64,000 nt of DNA from Clostridia bacterium (GTDB lineage Bacteria > Bacillota > Clostridia > Christensenellales > CAAEEZ01): the NCBI GenBank assembly GCA_900755035.1, contig CAAEEZ010000007.1:121334-185333 (forward strand). Direction: 5' to 3'. The position numbers and the translations under genes were made by a program. Shown here piece after piece: positions 41,148 through 50,815 of the stretch; position 1 is the stretch's first letter; the number at the start of each line of letters is the position of its first letter. Below the pieces are notes generated by a model. That model ran no database searches. It worked only from the letters and a program-made list of their open reading frames with translations, and had not been told where the DNA came from.

Positions 41148-41342
41148 CTATAACTCTCGCTCTCTCTCACAAGCGATTTTCATTTTTTTGCTTTTATTTA
41201 CGTACAACATACCAAATATCGTAACTAGCAAAAATACGGCAAACATAGAATAGCCAAGAGGGAAGATATTTAGTATAAAGCCTAATATTAGTGCGTGCAT
41301 AGACGCAACAATTAAAAATATCAGCGTGCCGAACCTACGCAT
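41148..41342 (-). CDS. Small two-span membrane protein (64 aa)
   Basis: 64 residues with two hydrophobic helices (FGTLIFLIVASMHALILGFI and YSMFAVFLLVTIFGMLYVNK) and a charged C-terminus (KKMKIACEREREL). The start codon is surrounded by a weak ribosome binding site. Unrecognised; could belong to a respiratory or stress accessory set, but there is no contextual clue. Confidence 0.55.
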   Translation of the reverse strand: MRRFGTLIFLIVASMHALILGFILNIFPLGYSMFAVFLLVTIFGMLYVNKSKKMKIACEREREL

Positions 41343-41445
41343 TACGTAATGGTGATATTTTTTAGCCTCTTTGTTTTTAGGACTAAAATGATACCCCCTA
41401 TTTACACCCGTTTAATATTTGGGGTAGTTAATTTGCAAAAAGTGG

Positions 41446-41865
41446 TTATTTCCCGTATTTTGCCTCGAACTCCTCCACCGAGTAAACTTCTGCGTCCGGC
41501 GCCCATTTGCCTACGCTTAGAATACCTGCCTTGCAAGACGCTTTACTAGCGTAACCTTCCTCGGAAATACATAGCAACGTACCGTTGTTTGCGCGTAGTC
41601 TATAACGGAATTTGTCTTGTTTGTCTTTGTAAAGTTCGAATTTTGGATTCGTCAGCACTTCGTAATCTTTAACGGTTTGATCCTCCACCTTGTCTATTAC
41701 CGAAAATTTTCTAACGGAATCTATACCGAGTTTGCAATTTTTAAGCGCTGGATACACACCGTCGCTAACTGCTATGGTTTCGTTATTAGAAGCCTTTAAC
41801 CTAAAATTGAAATTGCCGTTTGCCGTTTTTGAATACACGAATTTTCCTTTTAATTCCCCTGCCAT
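41446..41865 (-). CDS. YegP-like protein, two DUF1508 repeats
   Basis: 139 residues made of two copies of the DUF1508 fold: FNFRLKASNNETIAVSDGVY...CKLGIDSVRK and FRYRLRANNGTLLCISEEGY...CKAGILSVGK. The signature F-R-L-x-A-x-N-G/N and a run of small residues before the last helix are visible in both. YegP proteins are small cytosolic proteins of unknown function. Start ATG 41865 is preceded by AAGGAGTAAG. Confidence 0.9.
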   Translation of the reverse strand: MAGELKGKFVYSKTANGNFNFRLKASNNETIAVSDGVYPALKNCKLGIDSVRKFSVIDKVEDQTVKDYEVLTNPKFELYKDKQDKFRYRLRANNGTLLCISEEGYASKASCKAGILSVGKWAPDAEVYSVEEFEAKYGK

Positions 41866-42101
41866 AACTTACTCCTTCAAGCACAAGATTTACTATTTTG
41901 CCACATTTTCCATTTTATCTAATTTAATTATACTTTTTACCTACTTAAAAGTCAATACTACTTCGTTTTATATTCAAATTTTCGAAAGTAAAATTTAATT
42001 TTTATTCCCTTATTTTCTTTCGATACGCCTGCTTATATTCGCATAATATTGCCCTGATTTAATTTTAATTTAATTTTTATTATGATTTTTTTCTTATTTT
42101 A

Positions 42102-42130
42102 TTGCCAATTAAATAGTACAGTGATAAAAT
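42102..42130 (+). promoter_or_regulatory. Promoter of the mannoside operon
   Basis: TTGCCA (42102-42107), 17-bp spacer, TAAAAT (42125-42130), 16 bp before the ATG, with GAGG at 42137. Confidence 0.75.
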
Positions 42131-42145
42131 ATTTACGAGGTAATT

Positions 42146-44668
42146 ATGAGAAAATATTTGCACGATAACTGGCAACTTTACAACACGAAACACGATAAAA
42201 TAAGGGCAACCGTACCAGGCTGCAACTACCTAGATTTAATGGATAACGGCGTAATCAAAGACCCGTTTTTGAAAACTAACGAAAAGGATACGTTATGGGT
42301 AGCTAACGAAGATTGGATATACGAAACTTCTTTCAATATGACTAGTAGCGAACTTGATTTTGATAGTCTTACCATAAACTTTAAGCAACTAGACACGATT
42401 TGCGACGTATTTCTAAACGGCAGACCTATTCTAAAAGCTAACAACTGCTTTTTGCCCTATCAAGTAGACGTTAAAAGAGTTTTGGTAAATGGTGAAAACA
42501 AGTTAAGCGTATACTTCTACTCGCCCGTAAATTACGTAAAAGAAAAGCAATCCAAAGTAAAATGTCCTAGAAACTCAAACGGACTTACGGGTATACCGCA
42601 TATTAGAAAACCCGGCTACCACTTCGGTTGGGATTGGGGTCCTAATTTACCGTTATCGGGAATTACCGACAGCGTGTATATCGAAGGGCATAATTACGCT
42701 AAACTTGACGACGTTTTAATCGCCCAAAGTCATCACGACAGCGTAGACGTTAAAGTGGACGTAAAAGTTAAAAAATTCCGTAACGTTAAGTCCGTAGTAA
42801 AAGTTGAATTAACGTACCCTAGCGGCGAAACGCACGAAAAAACTACTAACGATAACGGCGAAGTAACCTTTACCGTAGATAACCCTATTTTGTGGCAACC
42901 TAACGGCTACACCGATAGAAAAACTCAACCGTTATATAAAATAACTACCTCGCTTATAGTTAACGGCAAAGTGATAGACGAAAACGTAAAAAACGTGGGA
43001 CTTAGAACTATTGAATTAGATAGAAGTAAGGACGAATACGGTAGTAACTTTTGCTTTAAGGTAAACGGCAACCCGATATTTATGAAAGGGGCAAACTATA
43101 TCCCTACCGACAGTTTTATAACAAGGCAGTACGGCGACCTTGAAAAATACGTAAAAGTTGCCGTGGACTCCAATTTTAATATGCTTAGAATTTGGGGTGG
43201 CGGATATTACGGCTCTTCAGAACTATACGACCTATGCGACAAATACGGCATTTTGTTGTGGCAGGACTTTGCTTTTGCTTGCCAACCTTACCCTTTCTTT
43301 AACGACGAATTTACCCAAAACGTACTAGACGAAGTAGAAGCGAACGTAAAAAGATTACGCCATCACGCATGCCTTGCTTTGTGGTGCGGAAACAACGAAA
43401 TAGAAGTAATGTCGCCGGCTTGGCTTAACAGAAAAGAATTTGTAAAATGGACGGAAAAATTTTTCTACGATATTTTGCCTAACAAACTAAGAAAATTCGA
43501 CGGCGTTACTCCGTATATTCCAGGCACGCCCGTCGGTTACTCGCATAATAAAGGCGTTAGCGACGACAACGTGGGCGATACTCACCTATGGGCAGTATGG
43601 CACGGACTACAAAGTTTGCGATACTACCGCACTAGACCTACTAGGTTTTGCAGTGAATTTGGTTTTGAATCCCTGCCTAACCTAAACACTATCGAAAAAT
43701 ACAGCGACGAAAAGGACTATTCGCTAAAAAGCAAGGTATTTTTAGCGCACCAAAAGTGCCTAAGCGGAAACAAAAAAATGCAGTTTTATATAACTGAAAA
43801 TTTCCGCTTGCCTAAAAACTTTACCGACTACGTATACTTATCGCAAATATGTCAGGCAGAATGCGTAAGAGATGCAACGGAGTATTGGCGAAGAAACGAA
43901 GGTAGGTGCAACGGCTCTTTGTATTGGCAATTTAACGACTGCTGGCCCGTTTGTTCGTGGGCAGGAATGGACTACTACTTGGAATATAAAGCGTTGCAGT
44001 ACGAGGCAAAAAAATTCTTTCAGCCCGTTACTATAAGTATTGACGACGACAAAGACAGAATAAAAGTGTACGCAATTTGCGATAGAGAAACTCCCTGCAA
44101 TTTAACGGTAAAAGCAAGCCTAAGAACCTTTGACAACGACGAACTTTTCAGCGCTGCTGCAACTATGAACGTAGAAAAATTCAAACCAACGGTAATATTC
44201 GATTTCAGCACTGAAAGCCTAAAAAAATACGACCTTAAAAACACATTTTTGCTACTTGACGCTTACGAAGACGACAAAAAAATCGCAAGACAAACATTGC
44301 TGTTTGACAAAGAGAAGAACCTAAACTTAGGCAACCCCACCGTTACCGTGGACGTGGAAAAAGACGGCGACTACGCAGTGTACAAAATAAAATCAAACTA
44401 TTACGTAAGAAAATTTGCGTTGTACCAAAAATATTCGTCAATGCCGTTTAGCGACAACTATTTCGACCTAGTTAAAGACGAAGAAGTAGTGATTATACAA
44501 GAGGCAAAAGGCATAAGCCTAGACGACCTTAAAAACGGGCTTAGTACGAAAGACGCAAGCAAAATAGAGCCTTGCTACTCTAAGTTTAAGGACTGGCTAA
44601 TAAAAGCAAAAATATTTATCGAACCGGTTAATTTCTTTAACTATATATATTACAAATGGATAATTTAA
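42146..44668 (+). CDS. Beta-mannosidase (GH2)
   Basis: 840 residues, cytosolic (no signal peptide). GH2 layout: N-terminal jelly roll (NWQLYNTKHDKIRATVPGCN and WVANEDWIYETSF), Ig-like middle, TIM barrel with the acid/base Glu in WCGNNEIEV near 415 and the nucleophile Glu in FCSEFGFES near 500, then C-terminal domains. The CxH-GWDWGP block is typical of beta-mannosidases. It releases mannose from manno-oligosaccharides. It is followed after 7 bp by a sugar kinase and then a mannose-6-phosphate isomerase, so the operon converts mannosides to fructose-6-phosphate. Confidence 0.92.
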   Translation: MRKYLHDNWQLYNTKHDKIRATVPGCNYLDLMDNGVIKDPFLKTNEKDTLWVANEDWIYETSFNMTSSELDFDSLTINFKQLDTICDVFLNGRPILKANNCFLPYQVDVKRVLVNGENKLSVYFYSPVNYVKEKQSKVKCPRNSNGLTGIPHIRKPGYHFGWDWGPNLPLSGITDSVYIEGHNYAKLDDVLIAQSHHDSVDVKVDVKVKKFRNVKSVVKVELTYPSGETHEKTTNDNGEVTFTVDNPILWQPNGYTDRKTQPLYKITTSLIVNGKVIDENVKNVGLRTIELDRSKDEYGSNFCFKVNGNPIFMKGANYIPTDSFITRQYGDLEKYVKVAVDSNFNMLRIWGGGYYGSSELYDLCDKYGILLWQDFAFACQPYPFFNDEFTQNVLDEVEANVKRLRHHACLALWCGNNEIEVMSPAWLNRKEFVKWTEKFFYDILPNKLRKFDGVTPYIPGTPVGYSHNKGVSDDNVGDTHLWAVWHGLQSLRYYRTRPTRFCSEFGFESLPNLNTIEKYSDEKDYSLKSKVFLAHQKCLSGNKKMQFYITENFRLPKNFTDYVYLSQICQAECVRDATEYWRRNEGRCNGSLYWQFNDCWPVCSWAGMDYYLEYKALQYEAKKFFQPVTISIDDDKDRIKVYAICDRETPCNLTVKASLRTFDNDELFSAAATMNVEKFKPTVIFDFSTESLKKYDLKNTFLLLDAYEDDKKIARQTLLFDKEKNLNLGNPTVTVDVEKDGDYAVYKIKSNYYVRKFALYQKYSSMPFSDNYFDLVKDEEVVIIQEAKGISLDDLKNGLSTKDASKIEPCYSKFKDWLIKAKIFIEPVNFFNYIYYKWII

Positions 44669-44675
44669 GAGCAAT

Positions 44676-45608
44676 ATGAACAAAGTAATTTGTATGGGCG
44701 AATGCCTAATAGATTTTTTACAAAGTGGCGATAATCTCACCTTTTCAGCAAAAGCAGGTGGAGCGCCTGCAAACGTAGCGACGGCAGTAGCAAAACTTGG
44801 CGGACAAGGATATTACCTAGGCAAACTATCTAACGACGTGTTTGGCAAATTTCTGCTACAAAATATGCAAACTTACAATATAAATACCGACTTTTGCACG
44901 ACTTGCGACTATCAAACTGCCCTAGCCTTCGTAACTAACGACGAAAACGGGGACAGAAAATTCAACTTTTACAGAAAAGACACGGCGGACCTAATGTTTG
45001 ACGAAAGCGACGTAAAGGCGGAGTTTTTCAAAAAGGGAGATATATTGCACTTTTGCTCGGTAGGGCTTACCATGTCAAAATCAAGATATGCACACGTAAA
45101 AGCAATAGAACTTGCTAGGCAAAACGGTGCGATTATTTCCTTTGACGTAAACCTAAGACCAAATTTGTGGGATAGCCAACGAAACCTAATAAATTCCGTA
45201 AAAGAATTTATGATTTACGCCGATATTTTGAAAGTATCAAACGACGAGTTAGTAACAATAACCGAACTTAACGATGAAAAAACGGCAGTTAAAACCCTAT
45301 TTAGTATAGCAACCGATTGTAAATTGATTTTTATTACCAAGGGAAAAGACGGTATGACTGTATACGACAAAAACCTTAACGAAGTAAGTGAAAAGTCCGC
45401 TCAAACAAAGGTGGTAGACACGACGGGAGCAGGCGACTGCTTTATAGGTAGCGTGCTATTTTGCATATCGACCAAAAATATGCCGTTAACACTAACTAAT
45501 ATGGACAAAGTGCTTAAATTTGCATCTATTGCGTGCTCGAAAGTAGTAGCAAAACAAGGCGCAATGAACGCTATGCCAACGCTTGACGAAATAGGATACG
45601 ACTTTTAA
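44676..45608 (+). CDS. PfkB-family sugar kinase (fructokinase-like)
   Basis: 310 residues. PfkB signatures: GGAPANVATAVAKLGGQGYY near 29-48 and DTTGAGDCFIGSV near 248 with the catalytic Asp. The start MNKVICMGECLIDF matches fructokinases. In this operon it may phosphorylate mannose or fructose; specificity cannot be read. It starts 7 bp after the beta-mannosidase stop, so co-transcription is certain. Confidence 0.92.
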   Translation: MNKVICMGECLIDFLQSGDNLTFSAKAGGAPANVATAVAKLGGQGYYLGKLSNDVFGKFLLQNMQTYNINTDFCTTCDYQTALAFVTNDENGDRKFNFYRKDTADLMFDESDVKAEFFKKGDILHFCSVGLTMSKSRYAHVKAIELARQNGAIISFDVNLRPNLWDSQRNLINSVKEFMIYADILKVSNDELVTITELNDEKTAVKTLFSIATDCKLIFITKGKDGMTVYDKNLNEVSEKSAQTKVVDTTGAGDCFIGSVLFCISTKNMPLTLTNMDKVLKFASIACSKVVAKQGAMNAMPTLDEIGYDF

Positions 45609-45649
45609 TCGTTAAATATAAACGCAACTACAAAATTATTGAGGTAACT

Positions 45650-46699
45650 ATGATAGAAGATATTTTGACAAAACCTATATTTTTTGAAAGAAATAGAGTA
45701 TATCGCATTTATTTAGGCGGTAAACAATACTCCACTCTGCTTGGAGATAAGCCCGAAGATAACTACTTCCCTGAGGAATGGATAGCATCTAAGGTAAGGG
45801 CAATAAACCCAAAATACTTTGGCAAAAGGGACGGCGTATCCGTCGTTAAGGGCACGGATCTATTCTTTGACGACCTACTAAAAGACTACCCCGATTATCT
45901 ACTAGGAAACCGCAAATACGACTGCCTAGTAAAGTATCTAGATAGCGCAATTAGACTGCCAACCCAAGTTCATCCAACCAAGGAGTTTTCTAAAAAACAT
46001 TTTAACAGCGAATACGGAAAAACTGAGGCGTGGCTAGTAATAAACACTAGACCTAACGCAAAAATTTATTTTGGATTTAATAAACCTATTACCAAAGAGG
46101 AATTTTCTAACCTTGAAGTACGTAGCGAAAACGAGCCGAACGTAATGGAAAGCGTACTTAACGGCGTAGACGCCAAAATCGGCGATACCTACCTAATTCA
46201 CGGCGGGCTAATACACGCAATAGGTGCAGGCTGTAATATAATAGAAGTGCAAGAACCTACCGACTTTACCTTACAACCTGAAAATTGGTGTGGGACGTAC
46301 CATATTAGCGAACAGGAAAAGTACATAGGGCTAGACAAATCCACTGCACTAGACTGCTTCGACTACTCCTTATACGGCAAAAATGCACTTGAAAAAGCAA
46401 GCGTTGAACCAAACACGGTAGTAGACAAGGACGGCTACAAAAAAGAAACTTTAATCACCTACTTAGATACGCCGTGCTTTGCCGAAAATAGACATACCCT
46501 AACGGGTGGCAAATTTACAATGGACTACGCCCCTAGCGTGTGGATAGTTTTGGACGGCACTGCCGTAATTTGCGGGGAGAACTACGAAAAAACCGTGAAA
46601 AAGGGCGACTATTTCTTCTTACCGTTCGTTTGCGAAAACAAATTTACCGTAACGGGTAACGCAACCTTAATAGAGTGTTTGCCAAGTAAACAAGACTAA
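45650..46699 (+). CDS. manA: Mannose-6-phosphate isomerase, class I
   Basis: 349 residues, cupin fold. Zinc ligands are visible: LPTQVHPTKE (Gln, His), GKTEAWLVI (Glu) and LIHGGLIHAIGAG (His). It interconverts mannose-6-P and fructose-6-P. Its start has GAGG upstream, 42 bp after the kinase. It completes a mannoside catabolic operon; no transporter gene is nearby. Confidence 0.92.
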   Translation: MIEDILTKPIFFERNRVYRIYLGGKQYSTLLGDKPEDNYFPEEWIASKVRAINPKYFGKRDGVSVVKGTDLFFDDLLKDYPDYLLGNRKYDCLVKYLDSAIRLPTQVHPTKEFSKKHFNSEYGKTEAWLVINTRPNAKIYFGFNKPITKEEFSNLEVRSENEPNVMESVLNGVDAKIGDTYLIHGGLIHAIGAGCNIIEVQEPTDFTLQPENWCGTYHISEQEKYIGLDKSTALDCFDYSLYGKNALEKASVEPNTVVDKDGYKKETLITYLDTPCFAENRHTLTGGKFTMDYAPSVWIVLDGTAVICGENYEKTVKKGDYFFLPFVCENKFTVTGNATLIECLPSKQD

Positions 46700-46745
46700 C
46701 TTAGTTAATAGCAATAATTCGGCTATAAAATCAAATAATTTATAC

Positions 46746-46775
46746 GTAAAAACGCCCCGTAAGGAGCGTTTTTAC
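46746..46775 (+). terminator. Terminator of the mannoside operon
   Basis: GTAAAAACGC / GCGTTTTTAC, a long stem closing a CCCGTAAGG-containing loop. Confidence 0.88.
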
Positions 46776-47218
46776 TAAGGTTATTATTAACTAAATCCTA
46801 ATGGATTACAGTCAGCCGAAAATTCCTACTTTGGTAATTAAATATATCAGTATTCCTATATCGAAAATAAGTGCAATAATCGTTATAATGCCTATCCCTC
46901 TAAGAGCGCCTATAACGCCTCCTACTTTTCTCTCTTCTTCTCTTCGATTTTATATTTGCTAACATATTCCACCAAATTTATTCTATATGGTATTTTATGC
47001 CAAACTTTCACGTCGTGCAACGACAACTTGTATCATTATTGGGACTTTTCGCTATAAAACTACGGTTTCACTAAACAAATAATAAATTTTAATACTATTT
47101 TCTCTTTATTCACAACTTTTACAAAAAGAATAGCAAAAACCCTATTAAACGTTTCAAAAGTAAATTTATAAAAATAAAAGGCAGGTAAACTACCTGCCTT
47201 TTGAAGTTTAGTTTTGGT
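46776..47218. other. Gene-free stretch
   Basis: 443 bp without a credible gene. A hydrophobic frame on the minus strand (GALRGIGIITIIALIFDIG) lacks a start codon and looks like a decayed membrane gene. CTTGTATCATTATTGGG near 47027 resembles TATGTATCATTATTG near 33729. No RNA structure recognised; the last bases form the inverted repeat GGCAGGTAAACTACCTGCC (47180-47198), the rubrerythrin terminator. Confidence 0.5.
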
Positions 47219-47758
47219 TTATTTTCCAAAGTATCTATTGTATAGTCCAGTAAATCCTGCACCGTGTCTTGCTTCGTCCTTAGCCATCTCGTGTACGGTG
47301 TCGTGTACTGCGTCGTAACCTAGTTCTTTTGCAAGTTTAGCGGTAGCAAGTTTGCCTTCGCAAGCGCCAGCCTCGGCATCCATACGCATTTTTAGGTTAG
47401 TTGCGGTGCTGTTGGTTAGTACGTCGCCGATAAGTTCAGCAAATTTAGCAGCGTGCTCAGCCTCTTCAAAAGCATATCTCTTGAAAGCCTCTGCAACCTC
47501 AGGATAACCTTCTCTATCTGCTTGACGGCTCATAGCAAGGTACATACCTACTTCACTGCACTCACCGTTAAAGTTAGCAATCAAATCGTCCATAATACGC
47601 TTGTCAACGTCTTTTGCAACGCCAACTTCGTGCTCGCAAGCATATCCTTTGCCTGCTACCATTTCCTTAAAAGTAGTAGCTTTACAAACAGGACACTCCT
47701 TTGGTGCGCTGTCGCCCTCATAAACGTAACCACATACTGTACATACAAATTTTGCCAT
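47219..47758 (-). CDS. Reverse rubrerythrin
   Basis: 179 residues. A rubredoxin domain comes first ([11 protein letters not shown]...CPVCK), then a ferritin-like diiron domain with [24 protein letters not shown] and DEARHGAGF, the reverse-rubrerythrin order. These proteins reduce peroxide, and possibly oxygen, in strict anaerobes and are typically PerR-controlled. It lies 31 bp downstream of a Fur/PerR gene and is probably co-transcribed with it. Confidence 0.95.
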   Translation of the reverse strand: MAKFVCTVCGYVYEGDSAPKECPVCKATTFKEMVAGKGYACEHEVGVAKDVDKRIMDDLIANFNGECSEVGMYLAMSRQADREGYPEVAEAFKRYAFEEAEHAAKFAELIGDVLTNSTATNLKMRMDAEAGACEGKLATAKLAKELGYDAVHDTVHEMAKDEARHGAGFTGLYNRYFGK

Positions 47759-47789
47759 AGTAAATTACCTCCACGTGTTTTACACTATT

Positions 47790-48173
47790 TTATTTTTTAT
47801 TTTTACAATCTTCACATACTCCGTAAAAAGTTAAGCCGTAGTCAAAATAACCGTTTTTGTTCATTTCATTGTTCACGGCGTTTTTAAGTTCTTCGGACGG
47901 AAAACTATCCATCACTCTGCCACATTTTACGCACACTACGTGGTTATGTTTTTCCACCCTTGCGTCGTATCTTGCGCTTTCGAACATACCGCTAACTTCG
48001 ATTATTTCGCCTTTGCTTTTAAGCAAAGCCAAATTCCTATACACAGTACCCTTACTTATAGATGGATTACTAAGTCTACACTGCTCGTATATCCATTCAG
48101 CCGTTGGATGACTAGTGGTATTTGACAGTACTTCGTACACTAGTTCACGTTGTTGTGAATAATTGTTTTTCAT
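47790..48173 (-). CDS. perR: Fur-family regulator, PerR-like
   Basis: 127 residues. A winged-helix N-terminus (HPTAEWIYEQ...SISKGTVYRNLALLKSKGE) precedes a dimerisation domain with EKHNHVVCVKCG and a second CEDCKNKK pair forming the structural zinc site. The family senses peroxide through metal-catalysed His oxidation (PerR) or iron (Fur); the neighbour rubrerythrin favours PerR. The promoter's -10 lies only 6 bp before the start codon, so the mRNA is probably leaderless. Confidence 0.88.
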   Translation of the reverse strand: MKNNYSQQRELVYEVLSNTTSHPTAEWIYEQCRLSNPSISKGTVYRNLALLKSKGEIIEVSGMFESARYDARVEKHNHVVCVKCGRVMDSFPSEELKNAVNNEMNKNGYFDYGLTFYGVCEDCKNKK

Positions 48174-48179
48174 AGGTTT

Positions 48180-48229
48180 ATTATATAACCAAATTAACGT
48201 TTTGTCAACAAAAGTAGTAATTATTACTA
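48180..48229 (-). promoter_or_regulatory. Promoter with Per/Fur box
   Basis: Minus strand TTGACA (48208-48203), 17 bp, TATAAT (48185-48180), and just upstream a 7-1-7 inverted repeat TAGTAAT-T-ATTACTA (48215-48229), the size and symmetry of Per/Fur boxes. The transcript would start at about 48173, the A of the ATG. Confidence 0.85.
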
Positions 48230-48323
48230 ATTTTATTTATAAAAAGTTATATAAATTTTAATTTTCTATTATTATCGTCATTTTGATTTTATTTATAATC
48301 TTACTTATTAGATAAGTAAAAAT

Positions 48324-48345
48324 AAAACGCCCGTTTGGGCGTTTT
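48324..48345 (-). terminator. Terminator of the Wzz-like gene
   Basis: AAAACGCCC-GTTT-GGGCGTTTT directly after the stop of the minus-strand gene. Confidence 0.88.
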
Positions 48346-48350
48346 AATAA

Positions 48351-49643
48351 TTATTGTCGTTCTTGTTTTGTTTTTTTGTATTTTGGATAATCTACCAAGC
48401 AAACTATCAAACATACAACTAAGAAACTTAATAAAGCAGCTGCAATCGCTACGAATATTACGCTTGTTCCGTTATCCGTAACTAGTAAATTTGCCGTTGG
48501 CAACTCTACTTTCGCATTTTCTTCATACAAGCCAGCTACTGCATTTTGGCAAATAGTCGTACTTTCCTCTAACGTAGTCTTAATTTCTTCTAGTTCTTGC
48601 TTAAAATTCGTATCGTCAGGAATAGTTACTTGAACGGGCGCATTCCATTTATTGCCGTCATGCGTATATCCTAATGCACTGTACGTTGCTTTTAATTCGT
48701 TATCAATAGTTGCGTTGCGTTCCGTTAGCGTTGCTATCCTTTCTGTGTACGGCACAAGCGTTTCGCTTAGCTGAGTGGAACTTAGGCTACCTAACCTTTT
48801 AATTAAATCGTCAATTTCATTTTTCAAACTTTCTATTACTGCCGTATTTTCTTCTTTTTCCTTTTCAAGTATCTTGTTTTTCGCTAAAACCTCTGCAACT
48901 TTGCTTTGGCTAGTTAGATATTTATTTACGCTTAAATCGTTAGATAAATAGGTCAGCTTATTAGATACTTTACCAACAAGTTCTGCTCTAAGCTCGCTTA
49001 ACGTCTTTTCGTTGAAGGCAAAATCGTCGTATTTACCGCTATTTATAATTCTATCGTAATTACTTAACAGACTATTGTATTGGTTTCTTAAAGCGCTCAA
49101 CTTTTCTTCGTAAGTAGATGCAACGTCATAGGTGTGCAATTTAGAAAAATAATCGATTTTATTTAGATAGTCCTTTACGTCTTTCATAGTCTCGTTTATA
49201 AGAGCGACTATAAATTCTTTTGCCTGTTTTTCATCTGTAAAATATCCCGACTTAACGGTAATAGTGTACTTTCCCGTTAGCACGTTCTTTTTCACGTTAT
49301 TCTCTACTACTTCCTTTTGCTCCGCTACGATATCTATATTACTAGCCAACTTCTCGGCATCTATACTGCTAAATTTTTTATCGCTGTTTTTTGCCGCAAG
49401 CAAATTATCAGCGTAAATTATCGTTTCGTAATTAAACGCATCTCCGTTTGGATACATCATATTTTCGGAGTTTGGATATTCTAGCCTAAAAGACAAAGAA
49501 TAATCGTCCTTTCCTTTGTTAAACACAAAAGCAGTTAGGCAAGTAGCCACTATCGTAACAATCAAAGTTACCGCAACCACCCACCATACTCGTTTTTTAA
49601 TCATTTTGGCAATATCACCAAATGTAATCCCTCTCTCTTCCAT
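48351..49643 (-). CDS. Wzz/chain-length-determinant-like membrane protein
   Basis: 430 residues with membrane helices near 18-38 (WWVVAVTLIVTIVATCLTAF) and 393-415 (SVIFVAIAAALLSFLVVCLI). Between them lies a large extracytoplasmic region ending in long coiled-coil helices (about 170-340). This two-span, coiled-coil arrangement is that of polysaccharide co-polymerases (Wzz, CapA-type), which set chain length of surface polysaccharides. No C-terminal kinase domain. No other polysaccharide gene adjoins it, so the link is structural only. Confidence 0.75.
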   Translation of the reverse strand: MEERGITFGDIAKMIKKRVWWVVAVTLIVTIVATCLTAFVFNKGKDDYSLSFRLEYPNSENMMYPNGDAFNYETIIYADNLLAAKNSDKKFSSIDAEKLASNIDIVAEQKEVVENNVKKNVLTGKYTITVKSGYFTDEKQAKEFIVALINETMKDVKDYLNKIDYFSKLHTYDVASTYEEKLSALRNQYNSLLSNYDRIINSGKYDDFAFNEKTLSELRAELVGKVSNKLTYLSNDLSVNKYLTSQSKVAEVLAKNKILEKEKEENTAVIESLKNEIDDLIKRLGSLSSTQLSETLVPYTERIATLTERNATIDNELKATYSALGYTHDGNKWNAPVQVTIPDDTNFKQELEEIKTTLEESTTICQNAVAGLYEENAKVELPTANLLVTDNGTSVIFVAIAAALLSFLVVCLIVCLVDYPKYKKTKQERQ

Positions 49644-49811
49644 ATTTCTCCTAATAATACAATTTGTATTTCTTATTATATTATTCTTACTGAATACTAA
49701 AATAAATATGTGTATTCGTAATTCACAAACAAAAAATAGGTTTAATTTTGTTTTTATAAACTTTTTTGCAGTTTTTTGGATAATTTTGCATTACTATTTC
49801 CTTTCATAGTA

Positions 49812-49835
49812 AAAAGCCCGAATATTCGGGCTTTT
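49812..49835 (-). terminator. Terminator of the 325-aa gene
   Basis: Perfect palindrome AAAAGCCCGAAT / ATTCGGGCTTTT just after the stop. Confidence 0.9.
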
Positions 49836-49837
49836 GT

Positions 49838-50815
49838 CTAGTCGTCATACTCGTCGTCATCTTCAAGATTATAACGTTTACTTTCATCATTCGAAGCGTC
49901 TTCTAGTATCGAAAGTGCGTCTTCACCAAAACTAACGATTATTTTACCTGACTCGGCTCTTACCGCATAACCGTATATACTGTCTTCCTCTTGATGAGTA
50001 TAATATCCCGATACTGAAAATTCTTCCCCGACGAAAGTTTTTACTTTGTAATCGACGTATTTCAATACCACGCTTTTTATATCATGAGTAGATACGTAAC
50101 CTCGTCCACAAATTCGTCTCTCTATGTTTTCGATGGTATTTTCTAGTTCTTCGTCGTTTATATAATACCTACCGCTACTATATTCATCTAAATATATTTG
50201 CATATATCCGCTTTTAATTTCTCTTTGCAACGCTCCCCCTTTTATCGTAAGCAACGATTCAAACTGCAAATCAATATAGTCAATATCGTCGTTACTAAGC
50301 ACGATTAAGTCGTCGTTTAAGAATCTTATCATTACTTCACCAACGTTTTCTTGTAAAGTATCGTCAAGTTCTATCTCAAGATTATTCCTTTTACTTTCTC
50401 CATATTTATCGTTTGGCAAAAAGTTGATAGTGCATTCTTTTTCCGTAATATCTGCCTTAATCTCCCCGCAAAACGTATATTTATCATCATAAATAGTAAT
50501 CAACTCGATATTGATTACGTTTGACTCTTTTAATAAACGTACTGCTGCGTCAAAATCATATCTATTACCGCTTGCTACCGCTTTTATAGTATTATACTTT
50601 AATTGTAACTTACCGCTTTTAACGACGGGCAAAATATCGCCATCAAATACGATTAGTCTATCGTATAATTCTAGCGAAAAGTCAGTAACTTCTTCTGCGT
50701 ATATTCTAATTAACCTACCGTTATCAAGCATTATATCTACCTTTTCTATTTCCTCATACGGCATTTTTGTGTAGTTCGATTTGTCAAAATAATAAAAATT
50801 TTCCTTCGTTTTCAT
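49838..50815 (-). CDS. Unknown protein (325 aa) sharing the rtcB/Ro60 upstream motif
   Basis: 325 residues from ATG 50815, which has AAGGAGG upstream; a GTG-type start 42 bp earlier has no such site. Soluble and acidic: repeated beta-strand blocks such as VDIMLDNGRLIRIYAEEVTD and YIDLQFESLLTIKGGALQRE look like two or three copies of a small beta domain, ending in an Asp/Glu-rich tail (NLEDDDEYDD). Not recognised. Its upstream region carries copy 2 of the conserved motif, linking it to rtcB and DUF2828 by regulation. Confidence 0.65.
   Translation of the reverse strand: MKTKENFYYFDKSNYTKMPYEEIEKVDIMLDNGRLIRIYAEEVTDFSLELYDRLIVFDGDILPVVKSGKLQLKYNTIKAVASGNRYDFDAAVRLLKESNVINIELITIYDDKYTFCGEIKADITEKECTINFLPNDKYGESKRNNLEIELDDTLQENVGEVMIRFLNDDLIVLSNDDIDYIDLQFESLLTIKGGALQREIKSGYMQIYLDEYSSGRYYINDEELENTIENIERRICGRGYVSTHDIKSVVLKYVDYKVKTFVGEEFSVSGYYTHQEEDSIYGYAVRAESGKIIVSFGEDALSILEDASNDESKRYNLEDDDEYDD

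Noticed and set aside
46850..46975. Hydrophobic minus-strand frame GALRGIGIITIIALIFDIG
   Set aside because: No start codon is available in frame after an upstream stop; probably a decayed gene.
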